DNA of 64,000 nucleotides. Origin: Saprospiraceae bacterium. GTDB lineage: Bacteria > Bacteroidota > Bacteroidia > Chitinophagales > Saprospiraceae. The notes beneath the pieces are model-generated. The model was not told the origin of the DNA and searched no databases. It saw nothing but the letters and a program-made list of their open reading frames with translations. Below, one piece after another: positions 40,868 to 50,890 of the stretch (position 1 is the first letter of the stretch; the number at the start of each line of letters is the position of its first letter). The translations under genes and the position numbers were made by a program. The DNA lies in assembly GCA_020436935.1 (NCBI GenBank), contig JAGQWX010000006.1, positions 1 through 64,000 of the forward strand, in the 5' to 3' direction.

Positions 40868-41581
40868 ATGGTAAGATTAAGTGTCAATATTAATAAGATT
40901 GCTTTGATCAGAAATTCACGTGGCGCAAACATGCCGGATATTCTCAAAGTAGCCGGGGATATTGAAGAATTTGGTGGTCAAGGTATTACAGTACACCCAC
41001 GTCCTGATGAAAGACACATCAGATTTGATGACTTGAGTCCATTAAAAGCTTTAGTGAAGACGGAATTCAATATTGAAGGATTCCCAAGCAAACATTTCAT
41101 CGATGACGTTTGCAGAGTTTTGCCGCACCAGGTGACTTTAGTGCCAGATGCTCCGGACGCACTTACTTCTAATGCCGGATGGAATACCGTTGACAAGTAT
41201 GAACAATTAAAAGAGGTAGTCGAAGTATTCAAGTCAAATGGAATAAGGACAAGCTTGTTTGTTGATCCTATATCAGAAATGTTGGAGGGCGCAGCCAAAG
41301 CTGGCGCAGACCGCATCGAGTTTTATACAGGACCATATGCGCATTATTACCACATAAACCGGGAAAAAGCGGTTCAGCCATTTAAAAAGGCTGCAGAAAT
41401 TGCCCATCAACTCGGTTTGGGGATCAATGCAGGACATGACCTCAATCTTGACAATCTGGCATACTTCAAACAGGAGGTTAACCACCTACAGGAAGTATCC
41501 ATAGGTCATGCCCTCGTTTGTGATGCCCTTTATTTTGGCCTCAAAAACACCATTCAACTTTATTTGCGGGAGTTGTCCTAA
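40868..41581 (+). CDS. pdxJ: pyridoxine 5'-phosphate synthase
   Basis: PdxJ condenses 1-deoxyxylulose 5-phosphate with 3-amino-2-oxopropyl phosphate to form vitamin B6. The 237-residue TIM barrel has LSVNINKIALIRNSRG, ITVHPRPDERHIRFDD with catalytic H and E residues, TLVPDAPDALTSNAGW, ADRIEFYTGPYA, GLGINAGHDLNLDNL and VSIGHALVCDAL. All signature segments are intact. It is transcribed alone, opposite cdsA. Confidence 0.96.
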   Translation: MVRLSVNINKIALIRNSRGANMPDILKVAGDIEEFGGQGITVHPRPDERHIRFDDLSPLKALVKTEFNIEGFPSKHFIDDVCRVLPHQVTLVPDAPDALTSNAGWNTVDKYEQLKEVVEVFKSNGIRTSLFVDPISEMLEGAAKAGADRIEFYTGPYAHYYHINREKAVQPFKKAAEIAHQLGLGINAGHDLNLDNLAYFKQEVNHLQEVSIGHALVCDALYFGLKNTIQLYLRELS

Positions 41582-41907
41582 AAACCGTGTGAAGAAATGT
41601 TTAAAAATTCTGAAAAATATAAAAAACGGAAATTCAACAATTACTTTGATGATATTCTATCTTATATAGCTGTTTTCTGAATATAATTTCCTAAACAGGC
41701 TGATTGCATGGAAAAAAGCAAATGAAATCCTGAAATATTAATGACTGATTTTTATTTATTTTTAACTTAATATTAATTTTTCTGAAAAAAATCGTCATTT
41801 TTGGCAGCGAAACTATTAAATAAAAAGTTAAGTATCTGTAGTCATTAACCCTAACTGACTTTGACTATTAATAGTATTTATTTCTTTTAACCAAATTATT
41901 TATTTAC
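41582..41907. other. 326-base AT-rich leader/intergenic region before the SusC operon
   Basis: The stretch contains many T- and A-rich runs (for example TTTTTATTTATTTTTAAC) and no open frame with family resemblance. No exact TAnnTTTG element, hairpin terminator or anti-sigma/sigma gene is visible. It probably contains the promoter and a long untranslated leader of the operon. Confidence 0.5.
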
Positions 41908-44900
41908 ATGAAGAAATTCTCTTTACTAATTCTGCTTTTGTTGGGCACCCTCACGATTGCAGTAGGGCAGCGCACTGTTACCGGAAATGTTTCCGACAGT
42001 GATGGCGTGCCTCTGATCGGGGCCAATGTATTGGTCGCAGGATCAACAGTTGGTACTGTGACTGACTTAGATGGAAACTTTTCAATAGATGTTCCATCAA
42101 ACATTAACTCCTTGGTTGTCTCCTATGTAGGTTTTACAGAAAAAATTGTAGACATCACTGGTCAAACATCTGTAAACATTACACTCAGTGAAGGACAACT
42201 GCTTGACGAAGTTGTAGTAACTGCCGCTGGTGTTAGTAGAAACGCCAGAGAAACGGTTTATGCAAACCAAACGGTCAACGCCGACGATTTGATGTCTGTA
42301 ACCAATAAAAATACACTTGAGGCCTTAAGAGGTAAAACTGCAGGTGTAAGACTTTCAACAGGTTCAGGTTCCGTCGGTGCTTCAACGAGGATCGTATTGC
42401 GCGGTGAAGGTTCTCTTACAGGGGACAACAACGCGCTCATTGTTGTTGATGGTATTCCAATTGACAACTCGTCTACATCTGGTGGTGCCGGTTCATCAAC
42501 TACTGGTTACGCTGACCACGGAAACCGATTCAACGATATCAACCCAGATGATATTGAATCAGTAACCATCCTGAAAGGACCATCTGCAACTTCATTATAT
42601 GGTTCAAGAGGTGCTTCCGGTGTTGTTTTGATCAAAACGAAAAAAGGAAACAAAGGCACTTCAATGAGAATTGATCTAAACTCCTCATACTCAGCTGAAG
42701 AGGCTTATGTTTTGTTGCAAAGACAAGACAGATTCGGACAAGGTTATGACAATGCACACTTTGACTCTGGTGAAAACTGGTCATGGGGTCCTGCATTTGA
42801 CGGTGTTGTAAGACCTTGGACTTCTCCAGTTGATACAGATGGTGATGGTGCTGTTGAAGCATTGACAAGACCATACAGTGCTGTACCTAATCAGCTCCAG
42901 GAATTCTTCAACAGAGGAAACACTGCTACAAACAGCATTGGCTTCTCTGGTGGATCAAATGGATTTACTTATCGTGCATCATATTCTAATGTTTCACAAA
43001 ATGGTATTCTTGAAAATACCTACTATAAGAGAAATACAGTTTCTTTAAGCGCAGCTGCTCAGTTGAGTGAAAAGCTTAAATCAGATTTCTCTATTTCTTA
43101 TGCGAACACCAATCAAAACACAGCTCAGGAAGGTTCAAGGGCTTTCGAAGGAAACAACGCATATGCAATGGCTGTGCAGTCGCCTGTAAATATTCCTTTT
43201 GGTGAATTGAGAGATTATACCAACCCATTCCACGGTATTGACGGGTACTGGGGTTCTTACTCTTCTGTAAACCCATACTTCATTTTGAATGAATATGGTA
43301 ACGAAGGTAAAATCAACAACTTCCTTGGAAATGCTTCATTGACTTACAATTTGCTTCCAGGATTGAATCTGGTAGGTAGGTTTGGTTCAAATGTTGTTAC
43401 AACTGAGGTTGAAACATGGACTCCAACTTTCCAACCTGCAGTTCAACAAGTTTGGACAGATGATCTCGCATTGAGCTCAAGAGAAACCAAGCACTCATCA
43501 GTTGGTGATTATACCAATTTTTTCAGACAAAATACCAACCTCGACTTCACAGCTCAGGCAGTGTATAATAAAGCCTTGAACCAAGATTTCAGCCTGGATG
43601 TAACTGCTGGTTACAACTGGTTCCAAAGAGAATCAAGATCAATCACCGGTGAAACATCTGGAGGTTTAGTTGTACCGGGATGGTATAATTTAAGCAACTC
43701 AACTGCATCTGCAAGATCTTCACAATTCAATACACTTTACAGACTTTATGGTTTATTGGGTAATGCAAGATTGGGATACAAAAACTATGCATTCCTTGAA
43801 TATTCTGCAAGAAATGACTGGTCATCTACACTTCCAGCGGCCAACAATTCATTCTTCTACAATGCATTCGGAGCATCATTGGTGATAACCGACATGTTGA
43901 AATTGGATTCTGACGTTTTGAATTTTGCTAAATTCAGAACCAGTTATGGTACATCTGGTAAAGATGCAGGTCTTTACTTGTTGCAATCTACATATGTAGG
44001 TAACCCAACAATTGCAGCTTTAGGTGATTATGCAATTTTCTTCCCATTGAATGGTCAGCCTGGTTTTACAACAGGTAATAGAATTGGTAACCCTGATTTG
44101 AAACCGGAATTGACTACAACGTTTGAAGTTGGAGCTGATGTAGGATTGTTTAATGACAGGCTTAATGTTGCTTACACTTATTACTCAGCTGACCACTCTA
44201 ACCAGATTGTTCAAATTTCACTTCCAAGGTCAACTGGTTTTACATCTACTGTTGCCAACATCGGTAGAATGACCAATAAGGGTCATGAATTAACTGTGAA
44301 TGTGAAGCCAATTGTTGGTTTGGTAAAAGGATTGCATTGGGAACTTTTCGCAACATATGCGAAAAACGTGAACAATGTTGAGAAGATCACAGATGATATC
44401 GATGAATTGGTTGTCGGTGGTCCTTATACTCCTGGTGTTTCTATAGTAGCTAAAGAGGGTTATCCATTCGGTACTTTTAAAGCTTTGGCAGAAAAAACTA
44501 CTCCTGATGGTAAAGTTATCGTAGATGGCGTGACTGGTTATCCATTGCTTACTGACGAAGAGCAGTACCTCGGATCTTATATTCCAGATTACACTGCAAG
44601 TTTTGGTACAACCATCAACTTTAAAGGTCTTGGATTCAACATGTTGTTTGATATGAAGAAAGGAGGATCTTTTGTTTCTCAGACCAAGTTCATGACAGAA
44701 TTTAACGGTACTGCACTTCACACTGCTAATTACAACAGAGAAGAATACATTTATCCAAATTCTGTAATCGACAACGGTGATGGTACATTTTCAGAGAATG
44801 ACATTGCAATCACTGAGCAAGGATTTTTCACTGAGTATGACCCTGCTAACTCAACTTTCCTCATCGATGCTTCTTATTTGAAATTGAGAGAGATGGGAGT

Positions 44901-45120
44901 TTCTTATGATATACCTAAGAAAGTATTGAGTAAAGCATCCATCAGCAGTGCAACTTTGTCTGTATTTGCTAGAAACGTAAAATTCTGGTTGCCAGCAGAA
45001 AACACTTTTGCTGACCCTGAAATCAACGGACCAGCATTGACAGGTAATGCCAGTGGTATCGAAACAACGCAAACACCTCCTTCAAGAAGTATTGGTGTTA
45101 ACTTGAAATTGTCATTCTAA
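41908..45120 (+). CDS. SusC/RagA family TonB-linked outer-membrane transporter
   Basis: The 1070-residue barrel has a signal peptide (LLILLLLGTLTIAVGQ), a carboxypeptidase-regulatory-like domain (RTVTGNVSDSDGVPLIGANV to VSYVGF), and the SusC plug with LDEVVVTAAGVSR, LEALRGKTAGVRLS, IVLRGEGSLTGDNNALIVVD and ESVTILKGPSATSLYGSRGA. The barrel ends in KLSF. It transports oligosaccharides or peptides across the outer membrane with the SusD-like lid. The SusD gene follows after 23 bases. No glycoside hydrolase or sensor gene accompanies it, so the ligand is unknown. Confidence 0.94.
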   Translation: MKKFSLLILLLLGTLTIAVGQRTVTGNVSDSDGVPLIGANVLVAGSTVGTVTDLDGNFSIDVPSNINSLVVSYVGFTEKIVDITGQTSVNITLSEGQLLDEVVVTAAGVSRNARETVYANQTVNADDLMSVTNKNTLEALRGKTAGVRLSTGSGSVGASTRIVLRGEGSLTGDNNALIVVDGIPIDNSSTSGGAGSSTTGYADHGNRFNDINPDDIESVTILKGPSATSLYGSRGASGVVLIKTKKGNKGTSMRIDLNSSYSAEEAYVLLQRQDRFGQGYDNAHFDSGENWSWGPAFDGVVRPWTSPVDTDGDGAVEALTRPYSAVPNQLQEFFNRGNTATNSIGFSGGSNGFTYRASYSNVSQNGILENTYYKRNTVSLSAAAQLSEKLKSDFSISYANTNQNTAQEGSRAFEGNNAYAMAVQSPVNIPFGELRDYTNPFHGIDGYWGSYSSVNPYFILNEYGNEGKINNFLGNASLTYNLLPGLNLVGRFGSNVVTTEVETWTPTFQPAVQQVWTDDLALSSRETKHSSVGDYTNFFRQNTNLDFTAQAVYNKALNQDFSLDVTAGYNWFQRESRSITGETSGGLVVPGWYNLSNSTASARSSQFNTLYRLYGLLGNARLGYKNYAFLEYSARNDWSSTLPAANNSFFYNAFGASLVITDMLKLDSDVLNFAKFRTSYGTSGKDAGLYLLQSTYVGNPTIAALGDYAIFFPLNGQPGFTTGNRIGNPDLKPELTTTFEVGADVGLFNDRLNVAYTYYSADHSNQIVQISLPRSTGFTSTVANIGRMTNKGHELTVNVKPIVGLVKGLHWELFATYAKNVNNVEKITDDIDELVVGGPYTPGVSIVAKEGYPFGTFKALAEKTTPDGKVIVDGVTGYPLLTDEEQYLGSYIPDYTASFGTTINFKGLGFNMLFDMKKGGSFVSQTKFMTEFNGTALHTANYNREEYIYPNSVIDNGDGTFSENDIAITEQGFFTEYDPANSTFLIDASYLKLREMGVSYDIPKKVLSKASISSATLSVFARNVKFWLPAENTFADPEINGPALTGNASGIETTQTPPSRSIGVNLKLSF

Positions 45121-45143
45121 TCATTATTAAATTGAGTATAAAT

Positions 45144-46592
45144 ATGAAATATATATTTAGATCGTTGATCGTTCTTGCATTTTTTGGCATGATGTCATGC
45201 GAACAAAGCATTGAGGAAATCAACGTAGATCCAAACAACTCTCCTTCTGCGAGTGATAGCCAGATTTTGGCAGCGGCATTGGGAAATCTGGGTTACATGC
45301 AGGATGTAGACCTAAACGCAGCTTCATTTCTTTGGGCTCAATACTATACCTGGGGTATCGGTGTTTCTCTTGGAAATCAAGAAAGGTTCGTTTCAGAACC
45401 AGACGATTTTGACGGATATTGGGGGACAGCATATGCTGATATCCTTATTGACCTAAAATTCTTAACTAAAAGTGAAAGTCTTGCCTATAAAGGTGTCGGA
45501 AAAGCTTTGACAGCTTATGTATTCCAGGGATTAGTAGACCACTTTGGCGATGTGCCTTTCAATGAAGCACTTTCAGGTGAAATCAATGACGGGGCAATTT
45601 TGTCTCCTAAATTTGATCAGGCCTCTGCGATCTACCCTTCATTGGTAACACTTATCGATGAAGCCATCAATGACTTAAGTGCTGCTTCTTCAGATGATAT
45701 TGGAGATGATGACTTTGTATATCATGGAAATGTTGGTGAATGGATTAAATTTGCCAACTCATTGAAATTGAGAATTTTGATGAGAACTTCTGAAGTGGCT
45801 CCAAATGCAGATGCAGTAAAATCATTGATCGCTAATGGTACTTTTATTGAAACAGCTGACGATGTTGCTGCGATTCCTTTCTCTGGTGATGCCGGAGGAC
45901 AGAATCCAATGTATGCTAGATTCGAGTGGGGTGTAGGTGATTTTTACTTTGCCAGCAACGCTACTTTGAATGTATTGGAACAATTGAATGACCCAAGAGG
46001 TACAGCATTTTATAGCCCTGCAACTTCAGGTACTTTTAAAGGTACATTGAGGGGTATCGATCAGGGCACAGTTGACAGAGATGTACCTTTTACAGATCCT
46101 TCTTCTGATTACAGTGGTTCATCTGATATTGCATATGGAGAAGCTAACTCAGTAATTCTGATGTCTGATTGGGAGGTTTGGTTCTTGAGAGCTGAAGCTG
46201 CTGCAAGATATGGAACAGCTGACAATGATGCTGTTGCGTTCGCTAACGCTGTTGCAAGTAATTTTGAATATCTGGGAGTTGATGGAGCAGACGATTATAT
46301 CGCAAGTTTAAATTATGGTGGCTCTTTGGACAACAAATTGGACAAAATTGCTGTTCAAAAATGGATAGCAATGAACGGAACTCAAGAAGATGAAGGTTGG
46401 ATTGAGACCAGAAGGTTTGATAGACCAGCCAGCAGATTGTTTACAGCTGGTATTTTCCAGACCCCTCCATACTCTGTATTGGGAGCTGGTAAATTTCCTT
46501 CTGTTTGGTTGTTTCCTGCTATCGAAAGGAGTTTGAATCCTAATGCTCCTGGTCAGAGAACAATCACTGACAAAATATTTTGGGATAATTAA
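45144..46592 (+). CDS. SusD-like (SusD/RagB) surface lipoprotein
   Basis: From the ATG at 45144 (a TTG 12 bases upstream is less likely) the 482-residue protein has a lipoprotein signal with lipobox MMSC. INVDPNNSPSASDSQILAAA is typical of the SusD_2 group. The TPR-like core (WAQYYTWGIG, AYVFQGLVDHFGDVPFNEAL, WIKFANSLKLRILMRTSEV, WEVWFLRAEAAARYG) and the closing segment PSVWLFPAIERSLNPNAP fit the family. It sits on the SusC barrel and captures ligand. It is the second gene of a three-gene operon. Confidence 0.93.
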   Translation: MKYIFRSLIVLAFFGMMSCEQSIEEINVDPNNSPSASDSQILAAALGNLGYMQDVDLNAASFLWAQYYTWGIGVSLGNQERFVSEPDDFDGYWGTAYADILIDLKFLTKSESLAYKGVGKALTAYVFQGLVDHFGDVPFNEALSGEINDGAILSPKFDQASAIYPSLVTLIDEAINDLSAASSDDIGDDDFVYHGNVGEWIKFANSLKLRILMRTSEVAPNADAVKSLIANGTFIETADDVAAIPFSGDAGGQNPMYARFEWGVGDFYFASNATLNVLEQLNDPRGTAFYSPATSGTFKGTLRGIDQGTVDRDVPFTDPSSDYSGSSDIAYGEANSVILMSDWEVWFLRAEAAARYGTADNDAVAFANAVASNFEYLGVDGADDYIASLNYGGSLDNKLDKIAVQKWIAMNGTQEDEGWIETRRFDRPASRLFTAGIFQTPPYSVLGAGKFPSVWLFPAIERSLNPNAPGQRTITDKIFWDN

Positions 46593-46614
46593 TTCACTAT
46601 AAATTAGATTTGGA

Positions 46615-47352
46615 ATGAAAAAAATTGGATTTTTTATAGCGGGAGCTTTAGCAGTTGGTACTTTAGTGACCAGTTGCGAAACAGTTGTCAATAGCGCAGA
46701 ACCTTCTGGAGTAACTTATTTGCCAAAACTTACCATGCATGGAGATGCATATATCGAACTTCCTTGTACAGCAACAAGCTATGTAGATGAAGGTTTGACT
46801 GCACTTGAAGGTGGTAATGAGATTCAGGTAAACACTGATATTACAGGCTCTTACTTTTCTTCTTCAACTGTAAATGGACCAGATGTTTACAGCATTGTTT
46901 ACAGTGCTTCGAACAAAGATGGAATTCCGGGTGCAGCAGAAAGAACAGTGGTGTGGAATGTTTGCCCTGGTGACTTTACAACAAGCATAGCAGGTATGTA
47001 TAAGGCGGATGTGAAAAGAAATGGAAGCATCACTCCGCAATATCAAAACCTGGGACCTATCATGATAGTTGATAAGGGAAATGGTGTTTTTGCCATTTCT
47101 GATGCAATTGGAGGTTACTATGATTTTGGAAGAAAATATGGCTACCACTATGCAGCCAGAGGGTTCACTGTAAAGGCTGTTGATATTCCTGGCAATAAAT
47201 TTGAGTACGCAGGTCAAACTATTGAAGTTGGTGACTTCGGCGGTGCTCTTGTAATGACAGATTTCAAAATTGATCCGGCAGCAAAGACCATCAAGTTTAC
47301 AACTGATTGGGACGCAGGATTTTTGTTTGAAGTAACTTTGACTCAATTATAG
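46615..47352 (+). CDS. Ig-like surface lipoprotein of the SusCD operon (BT_2262/DUF5012-like)
   Basis: The 245-residue protein carries a lipoprotein signal with lipobox VTSC near residue 21. Residues about 50-110 form an Ig-like DUF5011/5012-type module (YIELPCTATSYVDEGLTALE to DVYSIVYSASNKDG). The rest (residues 125-245, starting FTTSIAGMYKADVKRNG) resembles the BT_2262-like C-terminal domain. Such third genes of Sus-like operons are usually accessory surface binding proteins. It starts 22 bases after the SusD gene and is followed by a strong terminator. Ligand is unknown. Confidence 0.7.
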   Translation: MKKIGFFIAGALAVGTLVTSCETVVNSAEPSGVTYLPKLTMHGDAYIELPCTATSYVDEGLTALEGGNEIQVNTDITGSYFSSSTVNGPDVYSIVYSASNKDGIPGAAERTVVWNVCPGDFTTSIAGMYKADVKRNGSITPQYQNLGPIMIVDKGNGVFAISDAIGGYYDFGRKYGYHYAARGFTVKAVDIPGNKFEYAGQTIEVGDFGGALVMTDFKIDPAAKTIKFTTDWDAGFLFEVTLTQL

Positions 47353-47374
47353 TCAAACGGATAAATTTTTTTTG

Positions 47375-47414
47375 GAAGAGCGCTCTTGTTTAAGGGCGCT
47401 CTTCTTTTTTTTTT
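47375..47414 (+). terminator. intrinsic terminator of the SusC-SusD operon
   Basis: GAAGAGCGC pairs with GCGCTCTTC across a 12-base loop, followed by ten T residues. It lies 22 bases past the lipoprotein stop. Confidence 0.9.
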
Positions 47415-47634
47415 GCAATGGTTACTGTAGATTTTTAATTACAAATCCAAATTTATTGGAACAATCATTACTCATTATGTAGTCATTTTACGACAGTTCT
47501 GTTATTGTGCAAATACTAAGTAACTTCTGTTTCCATATGAATTTTGACAAAATTGTATACCACTTTCGAATCGAAAGATCTTCAAATTAGAATTTTTAAA
47601 AATATGTGTTATCATTGCATATTAAAATATTGCA

Positions 47635-48123
47635 TTGGAAAAGGTAGTTTTACATTTGGGATCCAATAAGGCCGATAGAGTAGCTTTTCTCAATAGGGCT
47701 ATTGAACTCATTAAACAGCATATAGGGTCTGTTGTGCGTAAATCTATGCTTTATGAGACTGAACCCTGGGGAGTCAAAGACCAACAGGATTTCATCAATA
47801 TGACAGTGATTATTGAAACCAGACTATCTCCTGAACAGATCATCAATAAAACCAAAGAGATAGAAGAAATCATTGGTCGTGATAAGACGGCTAAATGGGG
47901 CCCAAGAAATATTGACATCGACATCTTATTGGTGGGTAAAAAGCAAGTCAAACTTACAGACCTTATCATACCACACCCAAAAATTGCAGAAAGAAACTTT
48001 GTATTGATACCGCTTATGGAACTCCTACCTGATTTGGTTATGCCAGGCTTTGATCTTTCAGTGGAAGAGTTATATGATCAGTGCAAGGATGATTGCGAGG
48101 TAAGAATTTATGAATCAGAATAA
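47635..48123 (+). CDS. folK: 2-amino-4-hydroxy-6-hydroxymethyldihydropteridine pyrophosphokinase
   Basis: FolK transfers pyrophosphate from ATP to the pterin in folate synthesis. The 162-residue protein has VVLHLGSNKADR at the start, YETEPWGVKDQQDFINM in the middle, and the signature KWGPRNIDIDILL with the metal-binding DxD. HPKIAERNFVLIPLMEL completes the fold. The start is a TTG at 47635. It overlaps the deoxynucleoside kinase gene by 14 bases, indicating coupled translation; folK with this kinase is a recurrent Bacteroidota arrangement to my knowledge. Confidence 0.93.
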   Translation: MEKVVLHLGSNKADRVAFLNRAIELIKQHIGSVVRKSMLYETEPWGVKDQQDFINMTVIIETRLSPEQIINKTKEIEEIIGRDKTAKWGPRNIDIDILLVGKKQVKLTDLIIPHPKIAERNFVLIPLMELLPDLVMPGFDLSVEELYDQCKDDCEVRIYESE

Positions 48124-48772
48124 CAAGAATCATTTGTTCCCTTATAAATACATATGCGTTGAAGGCAACATTGGTGCAGGGAAGACCTCATTCTGCAATC
48201 TGATCAAATCAGAATACAACTGTAAGCTTATTCTCGAAGAGTTTGCTGACAACCCTTTTCTTCCTTTGTTTTACAGTGACCCAGAGAGATATGCATTTAC
48301 AGTAGAGTTGTTTTTTATGACAGAAAGATATAAACAACTTCAGCAAGAGCTTTCAACAGACTTGTTTTATGATTTTGCAATTTCTGACTATTCATTTATC
48401 AAGACTCTGCTTTTTGCAAGGCAAAACCTCAAAGACCAGGAATTTCGCCTTTTTCAAAAAATGTTTACTGTTCTCAATCAATCTTTCCCAACTCCGGATC
48501 TTTATGTCTACTTCCATCGCAACCCGGACATCTTGCAGAAAAACATCAATAAGAGAGGTAGAGACTATGAAAACAAAATCAGTGATTCATATCTGTCCGG
48601 CATCCAAAACTCATACTTTGAATATTTTAGAAATGTGCTCACCTTCCCTTTGCTGATCATAGATCTTAATGAAATAGACTTCGTCAAAAACAGATCGCAT
48701 TATGACGAAATCAAATCCTACCTTTCTCGTACTTATCGCCCCGGAGTGCATAGACTCAGCCTAAGTCTTTAA
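48110..48772 (+). CDS. deoxynucleoside kinase
   Basis: The 220-residue protein phosphorylates deoxynucleosides for salvage. The P-loop is GNIGAGKT at 19-26, and EEFADNPFLPLFY and FAISDYSFIKTLLFAR carry the acidic catalytic and substrate-contact residues (the usual DRS is DYS here). NINKRGRDYENKISDSYLSG is the arginine-rich lid that closes over ATP. It overlaps folK. Which base it prefers cannot be read from sequence. Confidence 0.88.
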   Translation: MNQNNKNHLFPYKYICVEGNIGAGKTSFCNLIKSEYNCKLILEEFADNPFLPLFYSDPERYAFTVELFFMTERYKQLQQELSTDLFYDFAISDYSFIKTLLFARQNLKDQEFRLFQKMFTVLNQSFPTPDLYVYFHRNPDILQKNINKRGRDYENKISDSYLSGIQNSYFEYFRNVLTFPLLIIDLNEIDFVKNRSHYDEIKSYLSRTYRPGVHRLSLSL

Positions 48773-48841
48773 TCAGGCTGCATTTTGTCGGCTCTGGTTA
48801 CTATCTTATCTATTTATTTCTTCAATCAGCTAACAAAACAA

Positions 48842-48849
48842 TAGATTTG
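48842..48849 (+). promoter_or_regulatory. -7 element TAGATTTG of sppA
   Basis: It is a perfect TAnnTTTG 41 bases before the sppA ATG; no -33 TTTG is evident. Confidence 0.4.
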
Positions 48850-48890
48850 TTTGTTAAAAAATCGATCAGGCTGATTTAAATAATAATTGA

Positions 48891-50654
48891 ATGAATTTTT
48901 TGAAGAATATCTTAAGCTCCTGTTTGGGAACTATTGTTGCCATATTCGTTGTAGTTGGAATCTTTTCTGTGATAGGTTCAATGGCCATGATGAGTTCTGA
49001 TGATAAAGCCAGTACCGGTATATTGAGGATCAGACTGGATGAATACATACCTGAGTTGACAGACAATATTGAAACACAGGCATTTACCCTCGAGTCAACG
49101 CCCAAAAATCTCGGTTTGCAAAGAGTGAAGGATCTCATTGAATACGCAAAGACTGACGATAAAATTAAAGCTATGGCCCTTGAAGTCTCTAACCCCGCCA
49201 ATGGAGGTGCTACGTTGCTGGATGTTTTAGCGTCTATCAACTCTTTCAAAGAAAGCGGTAAACCTGTTGTATCATACATTGAATCAAGCTCACAGAACGG
49301 ATATATGATCAATAGCGCCGCAGACCACGTCATCATCAACCCCAACGGAGAGATAGCTATGAGGGGCTATGGGGTCATGATACCATTTGTAAAAGATGCC
49401 GCTCAAAAGCTTGGTGTCGATTTTAAAATATTTTATGCAGGAAATTTTAAAAGCGCTACTGAACCTTTGCGAAGAACTGATATGAGTCCGGAAAATAAAA
49501 CCCAGACCAGAGAATTTTTAAATGAAAATTTGAGCATACTCAAAAGAGTACTTGCGGATAACCGCAAACTCAACTCAATCGCCATTGACAAGATCATGAA
49601 TGAACTGTCAGGCAGATCGGCTAAGCATGCGAAAGAAGCCGGTCTGGTGGATGCCATTGGTTATCGCGATGAATATTTTGACTACTTGTCTCAGAAAACC
49701 GGATTTGAAGCAGATGATCTTCCTTTTGTTGACTTGGGCGATTATGATGATAAGGTGACGCTGTCTAAAAAAGGATCGTTTTCCAATAAGGTAGCTGTAG
49801 TTTATCTTGAGGGCGACGTCATGGACGGAACAAAGCAAAAAGGAGTCATCTCTGATGCCAAATACTTGAATATTTTCCAAAAAATCAGGAATGATGACAA
49901 AATAAAAGCAGTAGTCCTCAGGGTAAACAGTGGGGGAGGAAGTGCATACTCTTCCGATTTGATTTGGCACGAAATCGAACTCATTAAGAAAGCTGGAAAA
50001 CCTGTAGTTGCTTCATTTGGTGATTACGCAGCAAGTGGCGGTTATTATCTTGCCTGTGGTGCCGACCAGATTTTTGCTCAGCCCAATACCTTGACTGGAT
50101 CGATTGGTGTATTTTCCATACTATTGAAGACCAAAGAATTGATGAATGAAAAATTGGGTATTCAGTTTGATACGGTAAAAACGCACGACAATACGGTCTT
50201 TTTAAGTTCGAATTATGATTTGTCATCCAAAGAAGAACAGTACATGACTGAGATGACTCAGGATGTTTATAATCAATTCATTGGGAAAGTAGCAAAGGGA
50301 AGAAAGCTGCCTGTGAGTGAGGTGGAAGGCATAGCTCAAGGAAGAGTCTGGACAGGTAACAAAGCCTTACAGATAGGTTTGGTTGATTCTCTTGGAAATT
50401 TGCAAGATGCTATTGTAAGTGCTGCAAAAATGGCGGATGTTGAAGACTACAGGATCAGTGAATATCCATACATTAAAAAAGAATTCTGGCAAGAATTACT
50501 AGAGGGATTTGCAGCGGCTGAAGACGCTGAGAGCAGAATTACAGCCTGGCTGAAAGTAAATGCTCCAGGTACAACATCTACACTCAAAGCCCTTAAGACT
50601 ATAACTACATGCAATGGAGTTCAGGCCAAATTGCCTTTTATTTTGACTGAATAA
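48891..50654 (+). CDS. sppA: signal peptide peptidase SppA, 67-kDa type
   Basis: SppA degrades cleaved signal peptides in the inner membrane. The 587-residue protein is the long, duplicated form (two S49 domains). An N-terminal membrane anchor (LGTIVAIFVVVGIFSVIGSM) is followed by the first S49 half, which contributes the lysine general base. The second half has the serine nucleophile in GDYAASGGYYLACGAD and LTGSIGVFSI. VVLRVNSGGGSAYSSDLIW is the conserved strand-loop between the domains. It has its own -7 element and a terminator. Confidence 0.92.
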   Translation: MNFLKNILSSCLGTIVAIFVVVGIFSVIGSMAMMSSDDKASTGILRIRLDEYIPELTDNIETQAFTLESTPKNLGLQRVKDLIEYAKTDDKIKAMALEVSNPANGGATLLDVLASINSFKESGKPVVSYIESSSQNGYMINSAADHVIINPNGEIAMRGYGVMIPFVKDAAQKLGVDFKIFYAGNFKSATEPLRRTDMSPENKTQTREFLNENLSILKRVLADNRKLNSIAIDKIMNELSGRSAKHAKEAGLVDAIGYRDEYFDYLSQKTGFEADDLPFVDLGDYDDKVTLSKKGSFSNKVAVVYLEGDVMDGTKQKGVISDAKYLNIFQKIRNDDKIKAVVLRVNSGGGSAYSSDLIWHEIELIKKAGKPVVASFGDYAASGGYYLACGADQIFAQPNTLTGSIGVFSILLKTKELMNEKLGIQFDTVKTHDNTVFLSSNYDLSSKEEQYMTEMTQDVYNQFIGKVAKGRKLPVSEVEGIAQGRVWTGNKALQIGLVDSLGNLQDAIVSAAKMADVEDYRISEYPYIKKEFWQELLEGFAAAEDAESRITAWLKVNAPGTTSTLKALKTITTCNGVQAKLPFILTE

Positions 50655-50776
50655 GCCATTAAAAGAACACTTTTGCAAACTTTAAGTATAATTTAACTTG
50701 ATTTTAAGCACAAAAGTAGGTCTGTGTGCGTATATAATGTAGTTGGTTAACATATCTCATTGGTAATGTTGGTTTA

Positions 50777-50813
50777 CCTCGCATTCTTCTCGTTTTGGGT
50801 GCGAGGTTTTTTT
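50777..50813 (+). terminator. intrinsic terminator downstream of sppA
   Basis: CCTCGCA and TGCGAGG pair around a 16-base loop and are followed by seven T residues. It lies about 120 bases past the sppA stop. Confidence 0.75.
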
Positions 50814-50841
50814 ATGAGGTTCTATATTTATATATAAAAAG

Positions 50842-50876
50842 AAGGGCCGATCAAAAATCTTGATCGGCCCTTTCCT
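50842..50876. terminator. strong hairpin terminator after the BON-LysM gene
   Basis: GGGCCGATCAA pairs perfectly with TTGATCGGCCC around a five-base loop, with A and T tracts on either side. It serves the minus-strand gene ending at 50891 and can back up the sppA terminator. Confidence 0.85.
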
Positions 50877-50890
50877 TTTTGCCTTTAAGC

